Part shown: positions 12,822 through 26,499 of the stretch, in pieces
Position numbering within the stretch: position 1 is the first letter of the stretch
Layout: each line of letters opens with the position of its first letter
Assembly: GCA_029959085.1 (NCBI GenBank)
Contig: JARWIR010000016.1
Location: 8,043,441 to 8,107,440, forward strand
Length of the DNA: 64,000 bases
Reading direction: 5' to 3'
Source: Nemophila menziesii
Taxonomy: Eukaryota; Streptophyta; Magnoliopsida; Boraginales; Hydrophyllaceae
The notes under the pieces: generated by a model
Told to the model about the DNA's origin: nothing
The model's database searches: none
The model's input: the letters and a program-made list of their open reading frames with translations, nothing else
Translations under genes and position numbers: made by a program

Positions 12822-13295
12822 TTAGAGTGGCGTACCCGGCTGGCCATAGAGATCCATTATGTCCTCCTCCGAAGAAGAAGATAGAGAAGAATAATTATCA
12901 ATATCCTGTTCCATTGTTATATCTTCCAGCTGTGAATTAATCTGTGTAATTTCCACCCATAGTTCTCTGGTTTCTTCTTGTAATCGTTCAACTTCATGTT
13001 GTAATTTAAGAGCCCATGGGGAAATATCATGATCAATTTTAGAGGAAGAAGTAGAAGAACCTTGATCATGAATCTTTCTCTTTTTCAAAGGCCTTGCTAG
13101 TACAGACATTCTAGCAGTTGATTTCTTTGGTAGTGGTTGTGCTGGTGCCTTTTCTTTTGATTCTTCAGTAGCCTCATCAAGGTTGATAGGCTTTTCAATG
13201 GTGGCTCCAGGCAATTTCTTATTCTTCCCAAGGATGGTGCACTTTCTCTTGTATTCCATAGCATCAGATCTATTAGTCATGTTTGATTTACCCAC
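12822..13295 (-). CDS. Short third ORF of element A: charged protein with C-terminal coiled coil
   Basis: The 157-residue frame lies between pol and the 3' LTR, where Athila elements carry an env-like or third ORF. I do not recognise a function. Its N-terminal part is basic, with KRKCTILGKNKKLPGATIE (about residues 16-34) shared almost exactly with the B frame at 33232-33703. A proline/lysine/serine-rich middle follows. About residues 90-130 have a heptad-like pattern (LQHEVERLQEETRELW), so a coiled coil is likely, and an acidic serine run (SSLSSSSEED) closes it. No signal peptide or membrane span is seen. Element C has a much longer ORF at the same place, with a globular middle domain that is missing here. 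Confidence 0.6.
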   Translation of the reverse strand: MGKSNMTNRSDAMEYKRKCTILGKNKKLPGATIEKPINLDEATEESKEKAPAQPLPKKSTARMSVLARPLKKRKIHDQGSSTSSSKIDHDISPWALKLQHEVERLQEETRELWVEITQINSQLEDITMEQDIDNYSSLSSSSEEDIMDLYGQPGTPL

Positions 13296-13639
13296 AACTC
13301 AAGTTATACCAAGGATGAATTAAAAGTTTAAGAGAAATTGGTGTAGCTTGAGGTTGTTGCTTGGAATTGATGAAACAGAAAGGTTTCTTGATGAATCTTG
13401 GAAGAATTCTTGAAAGATTGATGTTCTTGATGGTGTTTAATGGTGTAGTGTGATGAATTTGATGAAGAAATTGTGTTTATGGAGGATGGAGGAGAGAATT
13501 ATTAATGTTGTTGTGTTAATTTTGGAGGTTTGTACAAGCTTCAAGGTCTATATATAGTGTTTGGGTCTGAAAATTTCGTGTAGAGGAGGCTAGGGCTAAG
13601 TTTGATAAGGTAAGAAGTAAAATAGGATTAAAACTCTTC

Positions 13640-14010
13640 AAAACCGACCTATCGCCAGTACACCGGCCGTTTCGGCGGCATACCGGTGCTAGACGTATTT
13701 TCTTCTTGGACCTCTCGGCAATGAACCCGAGACTATACCCGTGGGCACGTGTTTTTCCTTCGCCGGCATACCGGTGCTGTTTTTCGTCCAGGAGCAACTC
13801 CGTCAAAAAACCCGTGGCGTGAACCCCGTGGCCACGTGTTTCTCCTCTGGCCGGCATACCGGTGCCCTGAGCGGCATACCGGTGCGCCTGGCTTTTCTTT
13901 TTGGGACCTCTCGGCAATGAACCCGAGTCACCAACCTGTGGGCACGTGTCTTCCCACCGGCACACCGGTGGTCTGACCGGCATACCGGTCAGTGAACCAA
14001 ATTTTTCCCA
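13640..14010. repeat. GC-rich tandem repeats with CCGGCATACCGG palindromes (element A)
   Basis: Roughly 75-110-bp units each have a CCCGTGG...CACGTGT segment, then one or two copies of GGCATACCGGTG, then a C/T-rich spacer. The core appears about seven times. The base composition stands out against AT-rich surroundings. Open frames that cross it on both strands reflect the repeat and are not genes. C (39080-39490) has the same plan with a different core. Confidence 0.75.
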
Positions 14011-14157
14011 AGTAAGTCCTTTTGAACCCAAACTCATTTCCTGCACAATAACACACTACCTTTCTCTCCTATTAGCTTGTAAACACAATTAAAATATACG
14101 CTACTTAAAATTATACACTATAAAGAAATAAACTAATCTAAAAAGTAATTAAAACAA

Positions 14158-14216
14158 GGGGTGTCTCCCAAGAGCACTTTTGTTTAACGTCTTTGAGTTA
14201 GACGTGTACCTCAGGC
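14158..14216 (-). promoter_or_regulatory. Conserved hairpin block downstream of the pol stop (element A)
   Basis: On the minus strand, about 35 nt past the stop, ACGTCT-AACTCAA-AGACGT (14187-14205) can fold into a perfect 6-bp hairpin. It is followed by TTAAACAAAAGTGCTCTTGG and GAGACACCCC. Z, B and C have the same block in the same place although their nearby sequences differ. The role is unknown. Confidence 0.6.
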
Positions 14217-14248
14217 TAATCGTCTTCTACGAAATGGATTGTCTCTTC

Positions 14249-17200
14249 TCATCCAAAGTCCTCACTGTCATGGTATCTTTTCAAACGCTGGCCATTCACC
14301 ATGAATATCCTTTTCTCGGTTGGATGTTCAATTTCAATTGCTCCATGAGGTGTGACTTTCGTAACAATGTAAGGTCCTCCTAACGGGATTTAAGCTTTCC
14401 TGGATAGTTCGAAAATCGAGAGTTGTATAATAAAACCTTTTGTCCTCTCTCGAAATGCTTTGGACGAAGTCGCCTATCATGCCATATCTTTGTTTTCTCC
14501 TTATATAGACGTAAATTTTCATAGGCAAGATAGCGAAACTCCTCCAACTCATTTAACTGCATCAACCTTTGTTTCACGGCCAGTTCTGTGTCTAGATTCA
14601 GAGCTTTAATAGCCCAAAAGGCTCGAGCTTCAAGTTCAATAGGTAGATGACACGCTTTGCCGTAGACCATGCGATATGGAGATGCCCCAAATGGTGTTTT
14701 AAATGCTGTTCTGTAAGCCTAGAGAGCATCATCTAGCTTTAATGACCAATCTTTCCTCTTTTTGTTCACGGTCTTCTCAAGAATAGATTTGATTTCCCGG
14801 TTGGAAACTTCAGCTTGACCGTTAGTTTGTGGGTGATACCCGGTTGAAATGCGGTGTCTCACTCCAAACTTACGAAGAAGGTTTCTCAGTTGAGCATTAA
14901 TAAAATGGGTACCTTTATCACTGATGAGAACACGTGGCGTACAATGTCTTGAAAAGATATTTGTTTTAAGAATTTAATCACTGTTTGAGCATCGTTCTTT
15001 GGTGTTGCCACTGCTTCTACCCATTTTATACATAATCTACTGCAAGCAAAATATACAGATTTCCATGGGAAGTGATGTAAGGTCCCATGAAATCTATACC
15101 CCATACGTCAAAGATTTCAACTTCTAGAATATTGTTAAGCGGCATCGCGTCCCTTTTTGATATATTACCAGTGAACTGGCATCTTTGACATGACTGGACA
15201 AAACGATGACAATCTTTGTGTAGGGTAGGCCAATAGAAACCGGATTGAAGAATTTTAGCTGCAGTTCTATCGCCTTTAAAGTGACCTCCATATGGTGAAC
15301 TATGACAACTTGCTATAATCTTATCAACTTCGCCTTCATGGACTCATCTTCTAACTACTTGGTCACTACAAATTTTCCAGAGGTACGGTTCATCCCAATA
15401 GTATTGTTTAGCCTAGTGAGATAATCTTTGTCTCTGCTGTGGGTGGATATCCTTGGGGAATACACCACTCACGATGAGGTTGACTAGATCTGCATACCAT
15501 GGCACAAACGCATCTTTAATAGCAAAAAGTTGTTCATCAGGGAATACCTCTTTAACCAATACTGGTTCCTTGTTCGCATCAGATCCTTCGAGCCTTGATA
15601 TATGATCAGCAACTTGATTCTCGCATCCCTTTCGGTCTCGAATGTCTATGTCGAACTCTTGAAGCAACAGTACCCATCTAATAAGATGCGGCTTAGCGTC
15701 CTTTTTCTCCATAAGGTATCTGATAGCTGAATGGTCCGTGTATACAGTGGTTTTCTTCCCAATCAGATAAGAACGAAATTTATCAAAAGCATATACTACG
15801 ACCAACATCTCTTTCTCCGTCACTGAATAATTCATCTGGGCAGCGTTGAAGGTCTTACTTGCATAATAAATCGTGTGGAAGATCTTGTCTTTCCTCTGTC
15901 CCAGCACAACACCCATAGCGTGGTCACTAGCATCACACATAAGTTCAAACGGAGCCTTCCAATCAGGAGGTATAACAATAGGTGTGGAGATCCGTTTCTC
16001 CTTAATTGTCAAAAACGCTTGAAGACATTCATCAGTAAAATTAAAAGGAGTATCCTTTTCAAGCAAAGAACAAAGCGGTTTGGCGATTTTGGAGAAATCT
16101 TTAATAAGTCTTCGATAAAATCCTGCGTGACCCAAGAAACTTCTCACTCCTTTTACAGAAACTGGAGGTGGTAATGTTTTGATAACTTCAATTTTAGCAC
16201 GGTCAACCTCCATTCCTGCCTTTGAAACTTTATGTCCTAACACAATTCCCTCTTGAACCATGAAGTGGCATTTTTCCCAATTAAGCACAAGATCTTTTTC
16301 TTTACATCTCCCAAGGACTTTCTCAAGATTATTCAAACAATCATCAAAACTATCTCCAAACACCAAAAAATCATCCATAAAAACCTCCAAGTATTTATCA
16401 ATCATGTCCCAAAATATAGCCATCATGCACCTCTGGAACGTGGCAGGTGCATTGCATAAACCAAACGGCATCCTTCTATAAGCAAAGGTACCAAACGGAC
16501 AAGTAAAAGTTGTTTTTTTTTATCAAGGGGATCCACACAAATCTGATTATAACCCGAATATCCGTCAAGGAAACAGTAATATTCTCTCCCTGCAAGTTTG
16601 TCTAGCATCTGATCAATGAATGGTAGCGGGAAGTGATCTTTCTTTGTAGCTTTGTTGAGTCTTTGGTAGTCCATGCATACTCTCCATCCCACAACTGTTC
16701 TTGATGGTATGGCTTCGCCTTGATAGTTAAGGATAGTAGTGATACCTCCTTTCTTTGGAACACATTGCACTGGACTAACCCAATCACTGCTAGCAATCGG
16801 ATAGATAATTCTTGCGTCTGACAACTTGATTACTTCCTTTCTCACCACTTCTTTCATAGCTGGCATGAGTTTCCTTTGTCCTTCTATAGATCGCCCAACT
16901 TCGTTCTCAAGAATGATTTTGTGTTTGCAGACGGAAGGACTAATTCCCTTAATGTCGGCAATAGTCCATCTGATTGCTTCTTTGTTTGCGCGAAGTACAT
17001 GAAGAAGCTTCTCCTCTTGAAGACCTGAAAGGTTAGCAGAAATAATAACAGGCAAAGTTTTATTCGTACCTAGATATGCATAGCGTAGATGATCTAGAAG
17101 CGGTTTTTCTTCGAGAACAGGTGGACATATTATGGATGGTTGTTTTATAGGTTCAATGTCACCTGATTCTCGAAGTAGATCTCGTATATTTGATCCTAAG

Positions 17201-18100
17201 GCAGCAACTTCTTCAGGGATAATCTCATTTTCCTCTTGTGATTCAAGTGTTAAGGCCTCATCAAGATCATCATCTAAGCTTGCTTCATTGAAGACTTCTT
17301 GAGTAATTTTTCTGATGACATCTATTTTGAAACATTCATATTTTGAATTTGGTAACTTCATAGCCTTAAACACATTGAATCGCACCTGTTCGTCTTGTAC
17401 CCTCATGATCAACTCACCATTCTCAACATCTATTAGTGTACGCCCCGTGGCTAAGAATGGTCTACCCAAGATGATGGGGACATTCTTATCCGCGTCGTAG
17501 TCAAGAAAAATAAAATAACAAGGAAAAATGAAAGAACCAGCTTTAACTAAAACATCTTCAATTTTACCTACTGGTCGGGAGAGAGAGCGATCCGTCATAT
17601 GTAATACCACAGATTTGGGTACTACCTCTCCTATATTAAGCTTCTCGAACAGGGATCTTGGCATGAGATTGATACTCGCGCCTAAATCATATAATGCTTT
17701 CCCGGTCCAACTATCTCCAATACCAATGGGAATTGTAAAACTTTCTTCTAGCTTCGGTGGTAACTTGTTTTGACATATAGCATTACACTCCACAGGCAAT
17801 CCAATTGTTTCCCCAGTTTCTATACTTCGTTTGTTCGAAAGAATGTCCTTCATGAATTTTAGGTATTTCGGCATTCTCTTGAGAGCTTCAACATACGGCA
17901 TATTAATCTCTAACTTGCTCAACATGTCAATGAACTTCTTGAATTCCAGGATATTGTCCTTTTTTCTGACATGTGGAGGGTATGGTGGTGGAGGGCGTGT
18001 ATTAAGTTCTACTGATTTTTTCGATTTTTCAGGTGTCTTGGCTTGGACACTCTTTGGTTCAACTACCTCTTCTACTGTATCTTCTGTTGTTTCTTCTCCC
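14249..18100 (-). pseudogene. pol of element A: protease, reverse transcriptase, RNase H, integrase; frameshifted
   Basis: The frame continues from gag through a linker. Protease: YDLGASINLMP (D-x-G type), then ILGRPFLAT. Reverse transcriptase: WVSPVQCVPKKGG, VCMDYQRLNKAT, then the catalytic FMDDFLVF. RNase [16 protein letters not shown] and [10 protein letters not shown]. Integrase: a zinc region ending CQRC, then the D-D-E core at GIDFMGP, SDKGTHF and GQAEVSN. A tail with GPYIVTKV ends at the TGA at 14249-14251. Breaks: a 9-A run near 16510 shifts the frame in RT; another shift near 15415 and a TGA near 15345 before integrase; further shifts near 15050, 14945 and 14400. As sequenced it cannot give an intact polyprotein. 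Intact pieces include 16423-17925 and 15413-16471. Confidence 0.9.
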
Positions 18101-19451
18101 CCCCCCCCTTTTCTGGAATAGGGATTGGTTCTATTTCTGGTCTCGGTGGAGGTAGTTGTTTTCCACTTTGCAATTCAACTGCATGACAAGAATCATCTCG
18201 AGGAGCAATAGTATCACTTGGAAGTTTCCCTTTCGGTCTATTTTGTAAGGTACTCTCCATGTGTGATAGAGTATGCTCGAGTTTCTGTATTACCTTTTGC
18301 TGGGCTTGAATTTTCTGTTGCCTACGACTCATATTGTTTTCAATTGGTTGCATCAATTTAGCCATACTCGAATTCAAGCTCAAGGTTTGTTCTTTCTTTG
18401 CCAGTTGCGTTGACTGTTTTGGTGGTTCTTGATAAGCTTTTTCAACAACGGACGCCTTTTGATAAATAGGTTGTGGTGGATAGTAAGATTGAGGTTGGGG
18501 TTGATGATAAGTCTCTTGATTTCTGGCCCAACTTCTTTGTTGTGGAGGTTGTTGATAATTAGCGTAGCTTTCTTGCGGATAATCATAACCATTAGAATAA
18601 TAGTTATCTTGAGGATATGTAATGGAAGCTAATGCTGGATTATTCATACACCTTTCCCACACATGATTTCTTGATCCACAACCAGGACACGAAGGTATTG
18701 CACGTACTACATTTACCTGAGCAATTGTTCGAGCTTGTTCTTGTAGTTCTTCGATTTGTTGGGCCAATTCCTTGAGCTTCAGAGATTCTGAAGTGTCTTC
18801 TTTTTCTGGTTTCCTTGGCCAACTTCTCTCGTTCTCAAGAATTCTCTCCATACAGATTTCGGCTTCTTCAGGATCTAGTAACACAAAACCTTTGTTTCCC
18901 AACGAATCTGCTTTTTCCCTTGACTTGCTATTAAGTCCTCCATAGAACAAGGTTAAATAATATTCCGGCGACGATTTATGGTATGGACATCTCGCCTTCT
19001 TTTCATTAAATCGTAACCATGCTCCACCCAAACTTTCTCCATCTTCTTGTATAAATTGTTCAAGCTCCAACATATCTTTTAATCGTTTACTAACCGGATA
19101 GAATCGGTCTAGGAATCTCGATTGAAGCTTATCCCAATCTGGAATGACATGAGGATATTGGGTATCGTACCAATTGCTTGCACCTCCGGTCAAGAAGAAC
19201 TGGAACATCACGTAATACACCTGCTCCCTAGTAACTCCTCTTATGATATACGCATCACAGATTTGCATGAATTTCTGAATATATCGGATCGGATCTTGTT
19301 GTGCAGCACCGCTAAATAGTCCATGAGTTGCAAATTGTGTTAACATCCCTGGATCAGGCTTAAATTTAGCGGCTTGGATTTCTGGAGCGCGAATTCCGCG
19401 TGTTTGTACTCTAAATTCGATGGGTAACTCAAGTCTCCTTGGATTCTCCAT
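18072..19451 (-). CDS. gag of element A (459 residues before a frameshift into pol)
   Basis: This is the capsid-like protein that would package the element RNA. It starts at MENPRRLELP. The core gag domain (about residues 50-200) holds YIQKFMQICDAY, WLRFNEKKARCPYH and FYGGLNSKSREKAD, typical of Ty3/gypsy gag. A coiled segment follows, then a CCHC zinc knuckle CPGCGSRNHVWERC (C-x2-C-x4-H-x4-C). The C-terminal third is rich in Q, P and Y. The frame ends in a run of 11 G (minus strand, near 18101-18111); beyond it the pol frame continues without a stop, so gag and pol were one frame and the run is off by one base. Whether that is biological or a sequencing error cannot be told from here. Confidence 0.9.
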   Translation of the reverse strand: MENPRRLELPIEFRVQTRGIRAPEIQAAKFKPDPGMLTQFATHGLFSGAAQQDPIRYIQKFMQICDAYIIRGVTREQVYYVMFQFFLTGGASNWYDTQYPHVIPDWDKLQSRFLDRFYPVSKRLKDMLELEQFIQEDGESLGGAWLRFNEKKARCPYHKSSPEYYLTLFYGGLNSKSREKADSLGNKGFVLLDPEEAEICMERILENERSWPRKPEKEDTSESLKLKELAQQIEELQEQARTIAQVNVVRAIPSCPGCGSRNHVWERCMNNPALASITYPQDNYYSNGYDYPQESYANYQQPPQQRSWARNQETYHQPQPQSYYPPQPIYQKASVVEKAYQEPPKQSTQLAKKEQTLSLNSSMAKLMQPIENNMSRRQQKIQAQQKVIQKLEHTLSHMESTLQNRPKGKLPSDTIAPRDDSCHAVELQSGKQLPPPRPEIEPIPIPEKGGGEKKQQKIQ

Positions 19452-19550
19452 CTGTAACTAGCTATAAAACAAAATCTAAAAGATAAAAGCGTAAAATAGA
19501 ACTAACTGAAATAAAAGCAAAAGATATATACACAAGGACTAACAATGTAG

Positions 19551-19568
19551 TCCCCGGCAGCAACGCCA
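19551..19568 (-). promoter_or_regulatory. Primer-binding site of element A (variant tRNA-Asp type)
   Basis: The plus strand reads TCCCCGGCAGCAACGCCA, matching the plant tRNA-Asp 3' end except at three bases in the middle. Z and C have only one mismatch and B two. It is six bases from the LTR end. Confidence 0.75.
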
Positions 19569-19574
19569 AAAACT

Positions 19575-21085
19575 TGGTGTTGCCTAGAGTGTGATAAAAA
19601 GATGTATAAACAAGATGCAAATAAACACCCTAAGCTGGCACGGTTCTGCAAGTATACAGATTGTATGCAAGTTTTAATGATTAAGTACGATTCGTTCCGC
19701 AGAGACTACGAAGGTTAGGGGACTCTTATGCAATAATCAAGTGCAAGTATTAAAAGCTAGAACAAATAAAACGCAGAAAAATAAAAGGCAAATAGATTTC
19801 TATTGGATTTTCAATTAACTAAATTAAACTAAGAAATTAAAGACAGAATTTAAATGCAAGAGAAGAAGTAGTATGAGAATATAGCTTGAGTAAATAGCAT
19901 GCAATCCCCACTAGTTTTGCCGTTCTAAACATGTAACGGTGAATTATGTAGTATTTCAATAATCGGTTCCAATTGCGCTAGGTAGTTTTAAATAGGGTTT
20001 ACCTGTGTCAATAAGGAGTCCTAAGCAAACTTTTCCTGCAATTGGTAAATAGCAATACATACTAAACCATAGTGATTATCTAGTTAGGTTGATTTGTCAG
20101 ATCTAAACCGAACACTAGACCTTATGTGCTAAACATGTAATTAAACACCGTTGTCAATGGTGACCTAACTACTAGATGGTAATTCTATATGGGCGCGCTT
20201 CCACAAGAACACAGAATATAAATCCAAACACATAAACAGAGAATAAAAACAATAACTCAATTTAAAACATAAAATTCCCAAATTAGATAGATGTCAACCA
20301 AAACTAGGGTTCATACATATATGCTAAAACTCAAGCTAATAGAAATTTAGTTCATACTAATGGAAGAAAAGAAAGAAATTACAAATTCAAAGGTTGAAGA
20401 AGACATTGTTGATGAACAGCTTCTTCCAGACTTCTTTTCTTGTGTTGTAAGCTTCCTCTTGGTTTAAAGTTTCACCAAGGATGATTTTATAATGTTAAGA
20501 GGCTGTATTTATAGTGTATAGGTTGACCTAATCGTTTTCTTGAAGGAAAAGGTAAATATTGGGCTCCAATCCCAACTCAAATTCGTAGCCCAAAAACATG
20601 CAATCAGCCCCGTTTTTCTTTTGGTCCTAGCAGCTTCAATACTTATCCGATTGATGCGTATGAGTACACCAAATTCATCGTCTCGGAAAGGTCTTCAACT
20701 TTTCTCCTGGCCGTTTCTCCAAATTCATCACCGTTTTTAAGATATAAGCTGATTTGTATTTCTAAGGGGTAAAAATTCAGATTTAAGGCAGCTTTTCCTT
20801 TTCCAAGTTTTTAGCTTTTACTTCCTTATCTTCAATTTCCATGTTTATCTTCTTTCCTTTAACTCTTTGAACCAACTTGGACTCTAATTAATTACCATAT
20901 ATCTCTAAAGCTTCACACTAAATAAATAATTAAACCCAATATGCTCTAAAAATAATAATTAAGTAATTCAAGACCCAAAATAGAAAAGTGTACTAAATCA
21001 TGCTAAAATCGACCTATAAACTAATAAATACGCCTAAAATGATGTCTCAAAAATAGATTTTATTATCACAAATGAGGAGACATCA
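19575..21085 (-). repeat. 5' LTR of element A
   Basis: The termini TGGTGTTGCC and GAGGAGACATCA match the 3' LTR at 9768-11279. The outer end is followed by GCTAC, the target duplication. It carries the promoter TATA box on the minus strand. Confidence 0.92.
20505..20514 (-). promoter_or_regulatory. LTR promoter TATA box (element A)
   Basis: The minus strand reads CTATAAATAC, a canonical plant TATA box. The same ten bases occur in the 5' LTRs of B (48120-48129), C (43681-43690) and the copia element (56562-56571), each in the direction of transcription. Confidence 0.6.
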
Positions 21086-21090
21086 GCTAC

Positions 21091-23649
<2,559 letters not shown>

Positions 23650-24943
23650 ATGGAAAATGACTACTGGAATCAAGAACCACTCACACAGCAACATCATCAA
23701 CCGCCTGGTTTGCTCAAAAGGCCTCGAAATGATTTTGGTAAAAATTAAAGTTCTGTTTTCAAGAGAGTTAGTGAATTTGTTAACACATTAAAGTCACAGA
23801 GCATGACTTGATAAAATATGAGTGATAAGCAATGAGAGATGAATGCACTATTTAAATCATATAGGGTTTGGAGAGAAAGTACAATTGTTTGACTTGGTGA
23901 GTTATAATAAATTTTTCAATAATTGTAAATGTTATGTTCTCTATAAGCTATTAAACTTAAAACATGTCTGCTCCCTTTTATATATTGGGCTAGGATCACA
24001 CATTCTGATTTATGACTTATTTACCTAGTGCAGATTTTGAAGCGCCAAACTATTTAGCACAAAATGATGATCGTGGTGAGACTCGAACTATTGAAGACAT
24101 TATATCAAGGGGATCAGTGTATGATCGTTATCGTAAGAGCGCGGTAATCTTAAACCTCGATTCATAATTTATACTTTATATATATATATATATGCAAGTA
24201 ATGCTAAAATGATAAATAATGATGCTCTATAGAAAGTTTCTACGTTGTCATCTGGTAGTAGCATGCCTAGTCCTCCAATCCGTGAACCTTTTCCTACACC
24301 ACATAAACAAGAAATGGGGTTTCATGGACGATTCGAGATGGACACCTCTCTTGGGCCCAGGTCTCGTCAAATAATGCCTCTCCCTCACGATGCTTCAAAC
24401 ATTCTCTTTATCAAGGGGCTCCCTTTTGACTCCACTAGAAGAGAAATAGCTCGTATCCTTAACCATCTCTAAATATATTGCTCTATACCTTTAAATTATC
24501 ACACTAATTATAATGTTCCTCCTTAATTTGTTTCGTTTAGATATATTTCGCTCATTTGTGGGGTACAAAGACGTGAGACTCATGAAAAAGGAATCAAAGA
24601 ATGCAAGTTTTTTCCCTTGACTTTCTTGTACTTGTTATATCTTTTCTTCGACTGACTTAAAATGAGAGTTTATTGTGTGCAACGAGGTGGAGATCCTCTT
24701 ATCCTCTGTTTTGTGGATTTTGTTGATGCAGCTTGTGCGGCCACTGCTATGAGTGTGTTACAAGGTCAAATCTCGTCTCTCATTCTCAACTTATCTTTAT
24801 TATTTTGATCTGTTTTTGCTCTAACTTATCAAGCCATTGGTACAGGTTATAAGCTAGATGACTATGATCTGGATTCTGTCCATTTAAGGATACAGTTCTC
24901 AACGTACCCGGCTCCACTGTATGTCTCTCATGGAAAGCAATGA
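23650..24943 (+). CDS. RRM RNA-binding protein resembling plant nuclear speckle RNA-binding protein (NSR), six exons
   Basis: By splice sites I build exons 23650-23737, 24034-24143, 24233-24452, 24541-24606, 24687-24764 and 24846-24943, all GT-AG and in frame, giving 219 residues. The N-terminus (MENDYWNQEP, then KRPRNDF) and the TIEDIISRGSVYDRY segment are low-complexity or linker. One RRM covers about residues 122-206, with RNP2 LFIKGL and RNP1 LILCFVDF, and the DAACAATAMSVLQGY helix typical of the NSR and related plant proteins. In that family the protein acts in the nucleus, binding mRNA and long noncoding RNA to change splicing; that role here is by family resemblance. The start was chosen because the earlier ATG at 23633 is out of frame and ends at once. 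The fourth donor (CAA|GTTTTT at 24606) is weak but is the only one I found that keeps the frame. It is the one complete host gene in the window and looks intact. Confidence 0.85.
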
Positions 24944-25679
24944 GAGATTTCACTCATCAAGGGATTTTTTTTAGCTAGGGTGTGATAAGTTCTTGGTACA
25001 TGTAAAGATTTTTTGGTGGTTTTTATATCTTAGTTTACTTATGCATGCATTCATCTTCTTATAATATTAGTTGGTATGTTATGTATGTTGTATTAGTATT
25101 TAGTAGAATTGCAAATGTTTTAGATTGAATATAAATTATTGTTAACTTATTAGGTAATGAGAAAAGGAAGATATGCAATCTTATTGATTTCCCTTACAAG
25201 TTATATAACCTCGCCATATATTGGGTGGGAGATTTTATTATATGCTTAGTTGATTATGATCCTCATTTAAATTCTTGGCTTCTCTTAGGATGTAGTATTA
25301 GTTGCGCCTTAAACTATAGTTCGATCTTAACTTTAATTATATGATTCTACTATGTTAAATCATCATTGGTCGGACACGCGTGGCTTTCCACTATCATCAT
25401 TAGTGGATACAGGATAACTCTTCACGGAGCTTAAGTACTTAGCTACTTCCTACTAAGTTCAAATTTGTTTTAGTCATCAATTAGTGATAGTTTTGGTCTG
25501 TCCTTATACTTTCATATGTAACGTTTTGGATTATTTTAGTATTTCTTTTCCGGAAGTATATAATATTATTTAACCACAATATATTACATCAAAAATTTAG
25601 ATAGGACATGAATATAGGTTATGTTTAAAAACCATTCGGATCCAACCCATCTTATAAAGAACCATACTACATTACTAGA
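24944..25679 (+). other. 3' flank of the RRM gene; nothing else recognised
   Basis: The first 150-200 bases probably hold the 3' UTR. The rest is AT-rich with no open frame, repeat or RNA gene that I recognise. Confidence 0.4.
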
Positions 25680-26499
25680 TTAATGTCGTCCACGACACTA
25701 TCTTTAACACCCATCTGTTGTTGTTGGTAGATCTCATGTACCAGCGACCGATAGTGGTTGTCAGAGACAAATTGATATTAAAAAAAATTAATGTCCAAAA
25801 ATTTATACTAGCCACCACTTAGTTGTTACTAGTGGCTTAATACTTCTGACGACCTTTAATTAGACCTTTAAATGATTAACAAAATAGTTGATGGTAAAAA
25901 GTAGTTTGTCCAATTTTAATGTGAATGGCTGGCGATTTAGTTAGCAGTCGCTAGAAGATTAATAGTTTATAAAATCCGACAGACGATTCCAGTTCATTTT
26001 CTATCCTTCAACTATTTTTTTTAAATCCAAAATCCCTCCCTCCCCTCCTTGATTTCTTTTCTTGTCCTTCTTAATTTCATCGACCCCCACTCAACACCTA
26101 CCAATTTTTGTTGTCGCCCCAATTCTTATCCAAGCCATTTTTCTTCCCCAACCTTTTGTAATTGTTTTTGCGTCGCCGGAGAAAAATCATCACCTTCCCA
26201 AAGCTATCCAGCACCCCCTAACTATCCCGTATGCCCAAAAATTATCAAGTAAATACTATGTTTTTGTGTTTTAATTTATTTTGTTCTGGATTTCTATTAT
26301 AATGCTAATTGTGTAGATTAATTTTTTAGAAATCGTTATTCGTATGTGTTTTTTACGGTTATGTTTGTATTGAATTTCTAATTAGTATTATAGCTTAATT
26401 TCTGAATTAAGGGGATGCATGGTTTTTTCGGAAGTGTTACGTTTAAATAGTTAGTACTGATAGTTGGGGGGCTTATATATATTTCTTTAATATTTTAGG

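Larger units (their letters stand above)
9768..21085 (-). mobile_element. Element A: full-length Athila-like Ty3/gypsy retrotransposon with complete gag-pol layout
   Basis: It has two LTRs (9768-11279 and 19575-21085, about 1.51 kb each) and perfect target duplications GCTAC at 9763-9767 and 21086-21090. It carries a tRNA-Asp-type primer site, a polypurine tract, gag, and pol with protease, reverse transcriptase, RNase H and integrase, then a short third ORF. By eye the LTRs differ at a few percent of sites, so insertion is not very recent. The coding region has several frameshifts, two of them in long homopolymer runs. It is the only element in the window that encodes the polymerase and integrase domains of this family, so its relatives are the likely partners for Z, B and C. 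Confidence 0.93.

Noticed and set aside
13516..14046. 176-residue frame on the minus strand
   Set aside because: It runs through the GC-rich tandem repeats, has open frames opposite it on the other strand, and no family match; it is repeat composition.
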